DNA from: Roseburia sp.
GTDB lineage: Bacteria > Bacillota > Clostridia > Lachnospirales > Lachnospiraceae
Reading direction: 5' to 3'
NCBI GenBank assembly: GCA_023664725.1
Contig: JAMPFA010000003.1
Span: forward strand, 26,351-90,350
DNA length: 64,000 nucleotides
The notes beneath the pieces were generated by a model that saw nothing but the letters and a program-made list of their open reading frames with translations, had not been told where the DNA came from and searched no databases. Of this stretch, positions 25,112 to 34,200 are shown in pieces (position 1 is the stretch's first letter; every line of letters begins with the position of its first letter). The position numbers and the translations under genes are program-made.

Positions 25112-25951
25112 ATGGCACTAATCGTAATCGATGCCGGACATGGCGGTTTTGACAACGGGGCAATGTACCAGGGGAGGAAGGAAAAGGATGACAATCTGCG
25201 GCTTGCCTTAGCGGTGGGAAACCTGTTAAAGCAGAGGGGCTATCAGGTGGTTTACACCAGGACGGAGGATGAGTACCAGTCCCCCTACGAGAAGGCGCAG
25301 ATTGCCAACGAGGCGGGGGCGGATTATTTTATCTCCTTCCACAGAAATTCCGGGGAAAATGACAATACCTACAACGGGGCGCAGACCCTGGTTTACGACA
25401 AAAATTCCAGGGCGATGCCCTTAGCGGAGTCCATTCAGAGGGAGCTGGTGCAGCGGGGCTTTGCGGACCTTGGAATCGAGGAGAGGACGGGGCTTGTGGT
25501 GCTTCGGCGGACGGAGATGCCGGCGGTGCTGATCGAGGCGGGATTTATCAACCACGATAAGGATAACCGGATATTTGATGAAGATTTCTACGGGGTGGCC
25601 AATGCCATAGCGGACGGGATTGAAAATGCCATACCTTTGGGAAATCGGAGCCAGGAAGTTTTGCAGGAGAGCAGACAAAAGATGCAGGAAGAAGAGAGTG
25701 AGCCTGCCTCCTACGGTGTGGAAGTGGGCAGGTCTATGTATGATATCTCCGCAAATTATCTGGCACAGGAGCTAATGTCCCAGGGATTTACCAGCTATGT
25801 GTATGAGGAGGAAGGTATGCTCCATGTGATCGTGGGCAGGGTAGGGACGCTGGAAGAGGCAGTGGCATTACAGCAGAAATTGAGGTTGTTTGACTATCCT
25901 ACTATGATCGTTTCCTCCCGGATGGAACAAAAGACAGTGACGGATTATTGA
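25112..25951 (+). CDS. N-acetylmuramoyl-L-alanine amidase with SPOR domain
   Basis: 279 residues, no signal peptide. Residues 1-175 form an amidase_3 domain with zinc ligands His10 (DAGHGG), Glu24 and His77 (SFHRN) and the catalytic Glu142 (IEAGF). The C-terminal 75 residues are a SPOR peptidoglycan-binding domain (YGVEVGRSMYDISANYLAQ, HVIVGRVGTLEEAVALQQKL). The architecture matches B. subtilis CwlC, a leaderless amidase made in the mother cell under sigma K that helps release the spore. A sigma-K-like promoter lies just upstream, which supports that role. Its neighbour is a Csp-like germination protease. Confidence 0.9.
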   Translation: MALIVIDAGHGGFDNGAMYQGRKEKDDNLRLALAVGNLLKQRGYQVVYTRTEDEYQSPYEKAQIANEAGADYFISFHRNSGENDNTYNGAQTLVYDKNSRAMPLAESIQRELVQRGFADLGIEERTGLVVLRRTEMPAVLIEAGFINHDKDNRIFDEDFYGVANAIADGIENAIPLGNRSQEVLQESRQKMQEEESEPASYGVEVGRSMYDISANYLAQELMSQGFTSYVYEEEGMLHVIVGRVGTLEEAVALQQKLRLFDYPTMIVSSRMEQKTVTDY

Positions 25952-25992
25952 TGTTTCCAATTTAATTTCTGCGATGATTTTGTCGGCCACGT

Positions 25993-26027
25993 ACCCCGGA
26001 TGCAGGATTGTCCGGGGTTTCTTTTTC
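25993..26027 (+). terminator. Rho-independent terminator of the amidase gene
   Basis: An 8-bp stem (ACCCCGGA at 25993-26000 with TCCGGGGT at 26011-26018), a 10-base loop, then TTCTTTTT. Confidence 0.8.
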
Positions 26028-26073
26028 AGTTTTGTAAAAAATGAGTAAAATTGATAATTTTATAAAAAAATAC

Positions 26074-26102
26074 TTTACAAACCAATGAAAACTTGCTATT
26101 AT
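26074..26102 (+). promoter_or_regulatory. Promoter of the Tad-like operon
   Basis: TTTACA (26074-26079), a 17-base spacer ending in TGC, then TATTAT (26097-26102), an extended -10. A leader of about 70 bases follows to the first start codon. Confidence 0.55.
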
Positions 26103-26180
26103 AATTTCATCTTTTATCTTTTTATTTATCAGTGTATCGATTTAATCCCATACATTTAACTACATAGAGGAGGAATGTCC

Positions 26181-26708
26181 TTGCGGGTAGCTTTTTTTGG
26201 AGCAGCGCCTAAAGTGGGCACAAGTGCAAATATGCAGCTTGCAGTCTGGGGAAATTTTTTTCATCCGGTTTTTAGAGATGGAGAGAGTATTTCGCCCATA
26301 GAGTTTACAGACTGCAAAAATACAGACCTTACAGATCCGCAGTTGTCAGACTGCGACCTGTTAGCAGTCAATATTTCCCTCAACAGTTCAGGGTTGGAGG
26401 AATTAATTCTAAGTAAGTCATTTGTTCATAAGAACATCGTTTTCCTGATCGGAAAATATGATCACAGTCAGAACGGGGAACTGGAGAGATTGTCCAGATG
26501 GTATCGGATTCCAAGAGAGAGGATCTGTCCGATTCCCTACAATCAGAGATTTAAAACAGCCTATGAGTCAGGGTGTGTTCCTGGTTATCTCAAGTGGCAG
26601 AAAAGTGAATTAAGCGTTGAGAATATGGAATTTATGCAGTGTCTTAGAGGGATGCTTTTTGCCATGGCAAAATTTGGAAAAAGAAAAGGAGAAATTTATT
26701 ATGGATGA
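26181..26708 (+). CDS. TadZ/CpaE-like N-terminal protein, first gene of the Tad-like operon
   Basis: 175 residues from a TTG at 26181, which sits seven bases after AGGAGG. The in-frame ATG at 26175 is only one base from that site. The start RVAFFGAAPKVGTSANMQLA recalls the 'GG-GTT' ATP loop of TadZ/MinD proteins but lacks the lysine of a Walker motif, and the rest is too short for a full ATPase. Later parts (CDLLAVNISLNSSGLEE, NIVFLIGKYDHS) look like the receiver-like fold at the start of CpaE/TadZ. Inference: a non-hydrolysing localisation or assembly factor. It overlaps the next gene by eight bases. Confidence 0.6.
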   Translation: MRVAFFGAAPKVGTSANMQLAVWGNFFHPVFRDGESISPIEFTDCKNTDLTDPQLSDCDLLAVNISLNSSGLEELILSKSFVHKNIVFLIGKYDHSQNGELERLSRWYRIPRERICPIPYNQRFKTAYESGCVPGYLKWQKSELSVENMEFMQCLRGMLFAMAKFGKRKGEIYYG

Positions 26709-26889
26709 AATTTTTAAACAGTACGGTTCTACGATCATAACGGTTCTGGCGATCATTGCAGTGATCGGAATTATCGTTTTAGTCATTGGAAATGACAATA
26801 CCAGTGTGGTCTATCAGGCTTTTGCAGACCTGATCAGCAGTTTTTATAAAAATGCCAACGCAGCAGCGGGAATTACGCCGGCACCGTAA
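26701..26889 (+). CDS. Small Flp-pilin-like protein 1
   Basis: 62 residues. The ATG at 26701 lies within the end of the preceding gene, after AAAGGAG. It begins MDEIFKQYGSTII, then a single membrane helix (about 12-31, ITVLAIIAVIGIIVLVIG), then a polar tail with 'YKNANAAAGITPAP'. The first nine residues match the M-x-x-[IV]-x-[EK]-[EQ]-Y-G pattern shared with three other proteins of this operon. In Flp pilins an EYG stands at the same place relative to the helix in the mature protein. No leader with a cleavage Gly precedes it. It is a candidate structural pilin of the Tad-like system. Confidence 0.75.
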   Translation: MDEIFKQYGSTIITVLAIIAVIGIIVLVIGNDNTSVVYQAFADLISSFYKNANAAAGITPAP

Positions 26890-26907
26890 GAGCAGGGAGG
26901 TTTTTTC

Positions 26908-27990
26908 TTGATAAATACAGAAATTAGTATGAAGCCAGAGTTATTTGGCCCCCTTTACCCTTACATTGTAAATCCACAGATCACAGATATTGATTTTAAC
27001 GGAGAAGATCTGTGGATTGTCACCACGGATAACCGCCGGTGCAAAATCGATACGGCCAGGGAAAAGATCACGGCGTCTTTTCTGGAACAGTTTACTGGCA
27101 GAATTGCCAATGAGGTGAGCCGTGGATTTAACCAGATGGACAATGTGCTGGAGGCGGAGACTGGGCATCTTAGGATTACCATAGTACATGAGTCCGTGGC
27201 CCTCACAGGAAGGTCATTTTGTATCCGAAAATCCCTGCCCAGGGTGCGTTTTACCCCGGAGCATGCCATAGAGCAGGAATATTGTTCCAGGGAAATGTTA
27301 GAGATGCTGGTGAACTGTGTGCTGGCGAAAATGAATTTTGTGTTCTGCGGGGAGCCGGCGGCAGGGAAGACAGAGTGCGCCAAGTTTTTTTCTCAGTTTA
27401 TCCCGGCAAACGAGAAAGTGATCACCATTGAGGATAACCCGGAGTGGCATTACAGACAGATCAACCCTGGGAAAGACTGCGTGGAGTTAAAGATCAATTC
27501 AAGACTGGATTACTCCAAGGCGATCAAGACATGTCTGCGGTTAAATCCAAACTGGATGATGCTCTCCGAGGTGCGCTCCAGAGAGGCAAAGGCCCTGATT
27601 GAGTGCTGGTCCACGGGGATCAAGGGTTTTACCACTATCCACACGGATGATGTGAGGAAGATTCCCGACAGGCTTTTAAATATGATGGAGAACAGAATGG
27701 ATGCAGAGCGACTGGTGAATGACATTTATTCCTATGTGGATGTGGGGATTTTGCTGCGGAAAAAACAGAGTCCAAAGGACGGGAAGTCAAGACGGTATAT
27801 TGACCAGGTATGCTTTTTTTACCAGAAAGAGGGAGATAACCGGATTGCCTTAATCGCCCGGGGAGGGAAGCTGCAGAAAGCGGCTCTGCCCCAGGAGGTT
27901 TTGGAGCGGTTTGCCAGGGCGAAGATTAAAGATCCGTTTTTGTGTAACAAGATACGGCAAGTGCTGCCGGAAGGAGGGGAAGAATGTTAA
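26908..27990 (+). CDS. CpaF/TadA-type secretion ATPase
   Basis: 360 residues from a TTG at 26908, seven bases after AGGGAGG. It has Walker A GEPAAGKTE (Lys154), the Asp box (ITIEDNPEW), Walker B (MMLSEVRS) and the His box (GFTTIHTDD), all typical of type II/IV secretion and Tad pilus ATPases. It lacks the long N-terminal region of many CpaF proteins. It powers assembly or export at the inner face of the membrane. The gene overlaps the platform-protein gene by seven bases. Confidence 0.92.
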   Translation: MINTEISMKPELFGPLYPYIVNPQITDIDFNGEDLWIVTTDNRRCKIDTAREKITASFLEQFTGRIANEVSRGFNQMDNVLEAETGHLRITIVHESVALTGRSFCIRKSLPRVRFTPEHAIEQEYCSREMLEMLVNCVLAKMNFVFCGEPAAGKTECAKFFSQFIPANEKVITIEDNPEWHYRQINPGKDCVELKINSRLDYSKAIKTCLRLNPNWMMLSEVRSREAKALIECWSTGIKGFTTIHTDDVRKIPDRLLNMMENRMDAERLVNDIYSYVDVGILLRKKQSPKDGKSRRYIDQVCFFYQKEGDNRIALIARGGKLQKAALPQEVLERFARAKIKDPFLCNKIRQVLPEGGEEC

Positions 27991-29402
27991 AAAAACGAAA
28001 GGATTGGTATGTTTTTCTGCCAGTGATGCTTGCCGGCGGAATCTTAAGTTATCTGTATCGGTTAAAACTGCCCTGTGTTGTGATCATTGGGGCTGCCTTT
28101 GCGGCAGCCCTGCCCCTCTGGGAAAAGGGGAGAAAAGTCAGGCAAAAACAGCAGATGCGTTTTACCGATGCCAATATTTATATGGAGCAGATGCTCTATT
28201 CATTTCGTAAAAATAATAAGATATTTTCGGCGCTTGCCGATGTGGAGCGGCTTTTTGCAGGAGGTGAGATGAAATCCTGTATAGAACATGCCCTGTCTTA
28301 CATCCGGGATACTTACGGGGAGGGACAGGTTTTGGAGAAGGCTCTCGGTGTCATTGAGCGGGAGTATCCTGCCCAGCGCATCAGCTATATACACAGGCTG
28401 ATGTTAAAGACAGAGAGACTTGGAGGAAACTGTGAGGCATCGGTCAGAATTTTGTTAAAGGACAGGGATGTGTGGGAAAAGGAGACAGTTTCCTATCAGA
28501 AAAGATGCCAGTTTCAAAAGAGAAATATTCTGGCAGCAATACTCTTATCCTGCCTGTTGTGTTTAATGACTCCCATTCTCTGCCAGGGGGCTCTCCGGCA
28601 GGTGGCGGTGACAGACAGTCCGGTATATCAGATCACAACGGTTTTTATGCTGCTTGCAAGCCTTTTTCTCTACATGCTGACAGAGCACTATTTTACCAGG
28701 GACTGGCTGTCTAACAAATCATACAGGGATTCCAAGAGCAGTCTGGAACGGTATGAAAAAGTGGTGCATTACGATTTTGCGAAGGAGAGGAAAAGGAGCC
28801 TTTGTCTGGCAGCTCCGGCAGGGATTTTATTGTTGATATTTCTGGTTACGGGCCACTGGTTTTTGGTGGCGGGGATGTTTCCCCTGTGTCTTTTACTGGC
28901 ATTTCAGCACAGGATCGACTACAGCCTTGCCCAAAAGAGTGTGATCCACGAGATAAGAAAAGCTTTTCCTGACTGGCTTATGGAAGTGTCTTTGCTGCTG
29001 CAGACAGAGAATGTGCAAAATTCCCTGAGAAAGAGCATGGAATTTGCACCGGATATTTTAAAGCCGGAGTTGGAAGTGCTGGTGGAGCGTCTGGAAGCAG
29101 CACCGGAATCTAATGTGCCCTATTCCAGGTTTTTACAGGAATTTGCCATACCGGAGGTGGCCTCGGCAATGGGAATGCTCTATTCCCTCTCCGACGGCGG
29201 CGGCTCTGATGCCAATATCCAGATGGAGGAGATTTTGTCCAGAAATGCCCAGTGGATGGCGGAGTCGGAGGCCATGTCCAACCAGGATAAAGTGGCAAAA
29301 ATGTATGCGCTGTTTTTGGTTCCAGCACTGCTTGGGGCGTTAAAGATGGTGGTGGATATGACATTGATCCTATTTGCCTTTTTTTCTCAGGTACATATAT
29401 AA
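27984..29402 (+). CDS. Fused TadB/TadC-like platform membrane protein
   Basis: 472 residues. Two T2SSF-like cytosolic helical parts are seen: one around 50-170 (RFTDANIYMEQMLYSFRKNNK, ISYIHRLMLKTERLGG) and one around 320-440 (IRKAFPDWLMEVSLLLQTENV). They are separated by pairs of membrane helices, with a last helix at the C-terminus (LVPALLGALKMVVDMTLILFAF). Tad systems normally have separate TadB and TadC proteins. Here one chain seems to supply both halves. It is the membrane anchor for the CpaF ATPase. Confidence 0.8.
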   Translation: MLKKRKDWYVFLPVMLAGGILSYLYRLKLPCVVIIGAAFAAALPLWEKGRKVRQKQQMRFTDANIYMEQMLYSFRKNNKIFSALADVERLFAGGEMKSCIEHALSYIRDTYGEGQVLEKALGVIEREYPAQRISYIHRLMLKTERLGGNCEASVRILLKDRDVWEKETVSYQKRCQFQKRNILAAILLSCLLCLMTPILCQGALRQVAVTDSPVYQITTVFMLLASLFLYMLTEHYFTRDWLSNKSYRDSKSSLERYEKVVHYDFAKERKRSLCLAAPAGILLLIFLVTGHWFLVAGMFPLCLLLAFQHRIDYSLAQKSVIHEIRKAFPDWLMEVSLLLQTENVQNSLRKSMEFAPDILKPELEVLVERLEAAPESNVPYSRFLQEFAIPEVASAMGMLYSLSDGGGSDANIQMEEILSRNAQWMAESEAMSNQDKVAKMYALFLVPALLGALKMVVDMTLILFAFFSQVHI

Positions 29403-29411
29403 GGAGGAAGT

Positions 29412-29783
29412 ATGAGCCAGGTAATAAAATCTTTTACAGGAGTGTTTTTTATGTTGTTGGTGCTGCTTTTGGGTGTTGGGATCCTCTCTGCCCAGATGGA
29501 TGCATCCAATGCCATCAGTTACAAGGCGGATCTTGTGGCGGAGTTGGAAAACAGCAATTACAGTCCACAGGTGATGAACGGGTGCATTGCCCAGGCCATT
29601 GACAATGGTTATGGAATTTCCATTAAGACATATACCAGGGGCGGCAGTGTCTGTGAATATACCACCCCATCGGCGGGGGATACCAGTGATGTGGTGATGG
29701 CGGAAGTGGTGCTTACGTACCCTTACCGGATCGGATTTTTGAACTCAGCCACAGAACATCAGGTTAGAGGATACGCCAGATAG
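29412..29783 (+). CDS. TadE-like pseudopilin
   Basis: 123 residues. It starts MSQVIKSFTGVFF, then a membrane helix (about 12-28), then an outer domain beginning QMDASNAISYKADLVAEL, with two cysteines (near residues 58 and 81) that could pair. The N-terminal pattern (V4, K6, aromatic at 8) resembles the small pilin-like proteins of the operon. The 'helix then A-x-x-Y-K' layout is common in TadE and other minor pilins. It starts after AAGGAGGAAGT. Role inferred from position and shape. Confidence 0.65.
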   Translation: MSQVIKSFTGVFFMLLVLLLGVGILSAQMDASNAISYKADLVAELENSNYSPQVMNGCIAQAIDNGYGISIKTYTRGGSVCEYTTPSAGDTSDVVMAEVVLTYPYRIGFLNSATEHQVRGYAR

Positions 29784-29791
29784 GAGGAGCG

Positions 29792-29899
29792 ATGAAAAAT
29801 GTAGTGGAAGAATATGGAACAGCGGTTATGTATGTATTGGCAGGGCTGTTGATCGGAGGAAGTCTTGGAAAAGTCCTTGCCATAGTTTCAGCATTTTAA
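29792..29899 (+). CDS. Small Flp-pilin-like protein 2 (35 residues)
   Basis: It begins MKNVVEEYGTAVM and continues as a single hydrophobic helix (YVLAGLLIGGSLGKVLAIV) to the end. It starts three bases after a GGAGGAG and eight bases after the previous stop, and is followed by a perfect AAGGAGG for the next gene. The N-terminal EEYG aligns without gaps with the other small proteins here. It is too short for most gene finders, but the ribosome site, tight spacing and family pattern support it. Candidate leaderless Flp pilin. Confidence 0.72.
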   Translation: MKNVVEEYGTAVMYVLAGLLIGGSLGKVLAIVSAF

Positions 29900-29909
29900 G
29901 GAGGAACGA

Positions 29910-30053
29910 ATGGATCAGATTATGGAGGAATACGGCGGCATTTTTCTTGGCGCCCTTGCAGGGGTCTTTGTGATTGCCGGAGCATTAGGACTTGTGTTTT
30001 CCGGGGGAATCCTTGGAGAGCTTATCATCCTCTTTGGGAATACGGCATGTTAG
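29910..30053 (+). CDS. Small Flp-pilin-like protein 3 (47 residues)
   Basis: It begins MDQIMEEYGGIFL, followed by a Gly/Ala-rich hydrophobic helix (GALAGVFVIAGALGLVFSG) and a second hydrophobic patch (ILGELIILFG), ending NTAC. It starts after AAGGAGGAACGA, ten bases after the previous stop. The terminal cysteine is unusual for a pilin. Shares the EEYG start with its neighbours. Confidence 0.72.
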   Translation: MDQIMEEYGGIFLGALAGVFVIAGALGLVFSGGILGELIILFGNTAC

Positions 30054-30063
30054 GAGGCCTGGT

Positions 30064-30534
30064 ATGAGAGATGTGATGGAGCAGTATGGAAAGGCGATTC
30101 TTGGCGCTCTTGTGGCTTCCCTTCTGTTTTCTATTGTCTTTGCAGGATTAAAAGTGGGGGAGACAAAAGGGCTTCCCGCCATTTTAGGGGCAGAGACTAA
30201 GAGTCAGGGGGTGGACTATGCCACTTACAAAGACGCAGAACAATCTGCCTTTGTGATGGAAAAGGAGAGGCCAAAAATCCGCCTTATGGGAACGGAGATT
30301 TGGACAGAAAGTGACTATGTGCCGGAGGACTTGTTTGCGGCGGAGGACGCAGAGGGAAATCCGGCAAAGATATCTATTCTTGAAATTGCAGATAAAACCG
30401 GACAGGAAATGGAAGCTGCGGGAGACAGTGTGATGTTTGAGAGCCAGGGAGTTTACCGGGTTCTTGTCAGAGCCATCGATTCTTACTGCGGTGTAACGGA
30501 AAATGAATTTCTGGTTCCGGTGAGAAGGAGGTAA
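30064..30534 (+). CDS. Flp-pilin-like N-terminus fused to an Ig-like domain
   Basis: 156 residues, ATG 30064 after AGGAGG. It starts MRDVMEQYGKAIL with the operon's shared pattern and one membrane helix (about 12-30). From about residue 70 it has an Ig-like beta domain of the type found in bacterial surface proteins: PKIRLMGTEIWTESDYVPED, FESQGVYRVLVRAID, ENEFLVPV. Inference: a minor or tip pilin presenting an adhesion-type domain. It is followed four bases later by the next gene. Confidence 0.7.
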   Translation: MRDVMEQYGKAILGALVASLLFSIVFAGLKVGETKGLPAILGAETKSQGVDYATYKDAEQSAFVMEKERPKIRLMGTEIWTESDYVPEDLFAAEDAEGNPAKISILEIADKTGQEMEAAGDSVMFESQGVYRVLVRAIDSYCGVTENEFLVPVRRR

Positions 30535-30538
30535 AGCA

Positions 30539-31195
30539 GTGAAACATATCATATATGGGCTGGTGTGTACCCTGACAATCGTATTTACCGTGGTCATCGC
30601 CCTGACCCTTCAGGGCAGGACGCTGCGGAGCACAGAGATAGAACAGGCCCTGGCGGAATCGGTGGACGGTGCACTTTCCAATCTGATGGAAAACAATGTC
30701 TATCCCGTGGACAGTGAGGATTTGTTTGCGGCGGACTTGTTACAGGCGCTTTTGGCTCAGACAAACAGTACATCGGACATTACGGTATCTGTTTTGGAGG
30801 CAGATTTTGTTCATGGGATCTTGTCGGTGGAGATAACGGAAAAATATCGTCATCCCAACGGGAAAAAAGGGACAGTTTCCGCCTGCCGCACGGTCATTTT
30901 TGACAGGGATGTGGAGGAGGAAGAGGAGAACTTTGAGGTGAGTTTTTTTACAGGAGATGAAGAGCTTTTTAAGAGGTATACCGTTCCGGGAGACGGGTAT
31001 TGCAATATGCCGGCTGAACCTAAAATAGAGGGGAAGACCTTTAAGAACTGGAGGTTTGTCACTGGGGGAACTGGTGTGGCCAGGGAACAGCAGATCGTGT
31101 CAGAGGATACAGGGGTTTTGCGGCATGTGCTGGCATCCGGGGAGAATCCGGTTTGTGTTACGGGAGATATCTCGTTGGTGGCAGTGTTTCAATAA
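30539..31195 (+). CDS. Pseudopilin-like protein with InlB-type C-terminus
   Basis: 218 residues from a GTG at 30539, after GGAGG. An N-terminal membrane helix (IIYGLVCTLTIVFTVVIAL) is followed by an outer domain with ALAESVDGALSNLME, a pattern seen in minor pilins of Tad/Com type. The C-terminal 70 residues (YTVPGDGYCNMPAEPKIEGK, FKNWRF) resemble one InlB B-repeat. The giant subtilase downstream carries several such repeats, so the two may share an assembly or binding property. Function inferred from context. Confidence 0.6.
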   Translation: MKHIIYGLVCTLTIVFTVVIALTLQGRTLRSTEIEQALAESVDGALSNLMENNVYPVDSEDLFAADLLQALLAQTNSTSDITVSVLEADFVHGILSVEITEKYRHPNGKKGTVSACRTVIFDRDVEEEEENFEVSFFTGDEELFKRYTVPGDGYCNMPAEPKIEGKTFKNWRFVTGGTGVAREQQIVSEDTGVLRHVLASGENPVCVTGDISLVAVFQ

Positions 31196-31284
31196 AAATA
31201 TGCAGATAGCTGCAGGGTTATATTTTGGCAGCGGGCGTTGTACTAATTTTAGAAGTAATATATTGAAAGTACAGGAGGAATTTG

Positions 31285-34200
31285 ATGAATATAAAATATA
31301 AAAAATGGAGCAGGAAAGCGGTTTGCTTTTTTTTGTCGGCGGGGCTTTTCTTTGGAATTTTTCAGAAACCGCTATTGGCTGGGGAGGTTGCTCAGAAGGA
31401 AGTGGAGAATATTTCTGATTTACAGAGACAAAAAGACGCAGAGTTTTTTGTTCATGAAAGGGAGCAACAGGATAAAGTTGTGCTTAAGAGCAGACAGCAG
31501 GAATTTCAGGAAGAAAAATCTGTGCAGGAAGAACCGGAAACGCAGGAGGCAGAAGAGCCGGCCACGGAGGCAGAGTGTGTGGAAGTTTCCAGTCTTACGG
31601 AGCTGGTTTTGGCAGTGAATGAACAGGGGCAGGAGGAGATGGAAGATTTTTCGGGAAAGTCTCTGCTTGTGCTGGGCGATATAGATCTGGAGAACATGGA
31701 ACTTTTGGCTTCCGGCGTTTTAAGGGGATATGGTTTGACGGTCTTGATTTATGATACGGAGAACGCCGCCAGGGAAGAGTTTAAGACACTGAAGAAAAAA
31801 GGTATGGCGGTGGAGATAAATGCCATGGTAGATGTCTGTGGTGATATAGAGGTTTCTGCTGTAAAAGAGAATGGGGTGGATGGCAATGGAAAAAAAGAGG
31901 AAGGCAAAAAAGAAGGTGGCCAAAATGAGAGGGAAAGTGTCACTGTAGCGGTGCTTGACAGCGGATATGACGCAGCCTCCTTTGGAGATTTGCGGATAAA
32001 AGGAGGAATAGATTTCACAGGAGAAAATGACATTGCAGACAGAAACGGACACGGAACGGCTATGGCAGGTATTGTGCTTTGCAATACAAAGGATGAGATA
32101 AATGTCATGCCGGTTAAAGTGGCAGATGAGACTGGTTTTACTACAGTGTTACATATGTATATGGGAATGAGATATGCCATGGAGCAGGGGGCAGACATAA
32201 TCAATATCAGCATGTCGGCATACAAATCTGCCCACAGCGGCATTTTGGAGGAAACGGTAAAGGAGGCGTCAGAAAAAGGGATTATGGTGGTGGTGTCCGC
32301 TGGGAATCAGGGGGAAGATACAAAGAATTACACACCTGCTAATATCCGGGATGCCGTTACAGTCTCTTCGGCAGGCAGTGACAAAGTCAGGGCTTCCTAC
32401 TCCAATTACGGGGAGACAGTGGATTACTGCGCCTATGGCGCTGTGGAGCTGACAGGGATTTCGGGACAAAAGGTTACGGCAACTGGGACATCGGTTTCCG
32501 CAGCTATAGTTTCTTCTCTTATGGCAAAGGTAAAGAGTCGGAATCCGGGAATGAAAGGGGAAGAACTGCTGGGATTTTTAGATAGTATGGCGGAGGATCT
32601 GGGAGATGCAGGAACAGATATTTACTATGGCAGAGGATTTTTGACATTTGATTCCGTTCAGGCAAAGGAAGATGAAAAAGTTAAGGAAGAGCTGCCGGGA
32701 CTGCTGACCTGTGAGTGGAGATCACTGTCAGATGACGCTTTAAACGAATTGATCCTGGAAGCGGAAGATATTTATAAAAAGCGTTTTTTAGATGATATGT
32801 CAAAAGAAGAGCGGGAAGAGCTTTTGGGCAGGAAGGATATTTTGTACAATCACAAGCATGGGGCAGTAGTCGTTCCAATGTCGGAGGATTGTGTACTGGG
32901 GGAGGAAAAGCGATTTGAGGGAACATTGTATGAATATCTCTACAGTGAGCTTTTCAAGGAATTTCAGGTTAACGGTTCTGCCCAAAAGGAGCATGATGGG
33001 GCAAACCAGACCATTCACATCAGTGCCCGCTCCAAAGGGGATTATTTTGTAAATCTTACCACTTCCCAGAATAAAACTTCTGCCAGGCTCTACGTCTGGG
33101 TCAACGGGTACAGCGCTAATCCCACTTCAAAATATATTCTCCACGCAGAGGGCACAGATGCAGGCGCTTTTGCATTTTCTGATATTTCAGTAAGTGCCAA
33201 CGGTTCAGGGGACTTAAATGATATTACCGTTGGGGGGATTAAAGTAAGCAAAGCAAAGCATACGACTTTAAAGGACAAATACCAGACACGCACTTATGTG
33301 ATCGGTGATCCGGATTATAAAGAAGATGAGACAGGAGACGGGGGCCTGGGAGGATTTATAAAACCAGAAAGCGATTCCTGCAGTGAGAACAGCCAGAAGT
33401 TTTCCTTTAAATTTACCCACAATGACGGGGAACATTCCTCCTCCAACGGCAATTATGCCCTGACTTATCAGTTGAATTACAGCGGTGTCCACGATACAAC
33501 TTCCGGGAAATGGGGGAAGTGGACAACTCTTGAGGATAATACCTGCTTAAAAAACGGGAAAAAAGTCCATTCCAGAGAACTTACCTGCAACCACTGCAAA
33601 AAGGTGGTAAAGACAGAATCTAAGGAGGAGAAAATACCCGCCCACGGACATTTGTTTGCGGAAGGGGTATGGAGCTACGATACCTGTCCCGTTACCGGAA
33701 TCCCACAGGGCGTCCGGTATCAGCAGTGTACTTACAATTGCGGGGAAGCGGGATGGAGGATTAATTATCAGTACCTGAATGAAATTTATTATCATGTGAT
33801 GGACAGTGAGGGGAGATATCCCAGTGATTATACTCTCTATGCCAGCAGCTATTACCCCGGCGGTGCGGTGGTTCCGGGGTATACCTACGATGATGCGGAG
33901 GGAAAAACCAACCACAGAATCACAGTATTGCCCGAATGCACAGCACCGGAGTATGCCCTGCGCCAATATGTGGATGTGTCGAGAAAAGAGTACACCGTAA
34001 CCTACAATGGAAACGGGTCGGACGGGGGAAATATGCAGGAGCAGAGAGTATACTTTGGACAGGAATTTTCCCTGCCGCAAAACGGATTTTCTAAAACAGG
34101 ATTTGATTTTGCAGGATTTTCTCTGGAAAAAGAGGGAAAAGGAGAAATTTTCTCAGAGGGACAAAAGATTGCAAAGAATCTTACCGGGGAAGATTTTGGC

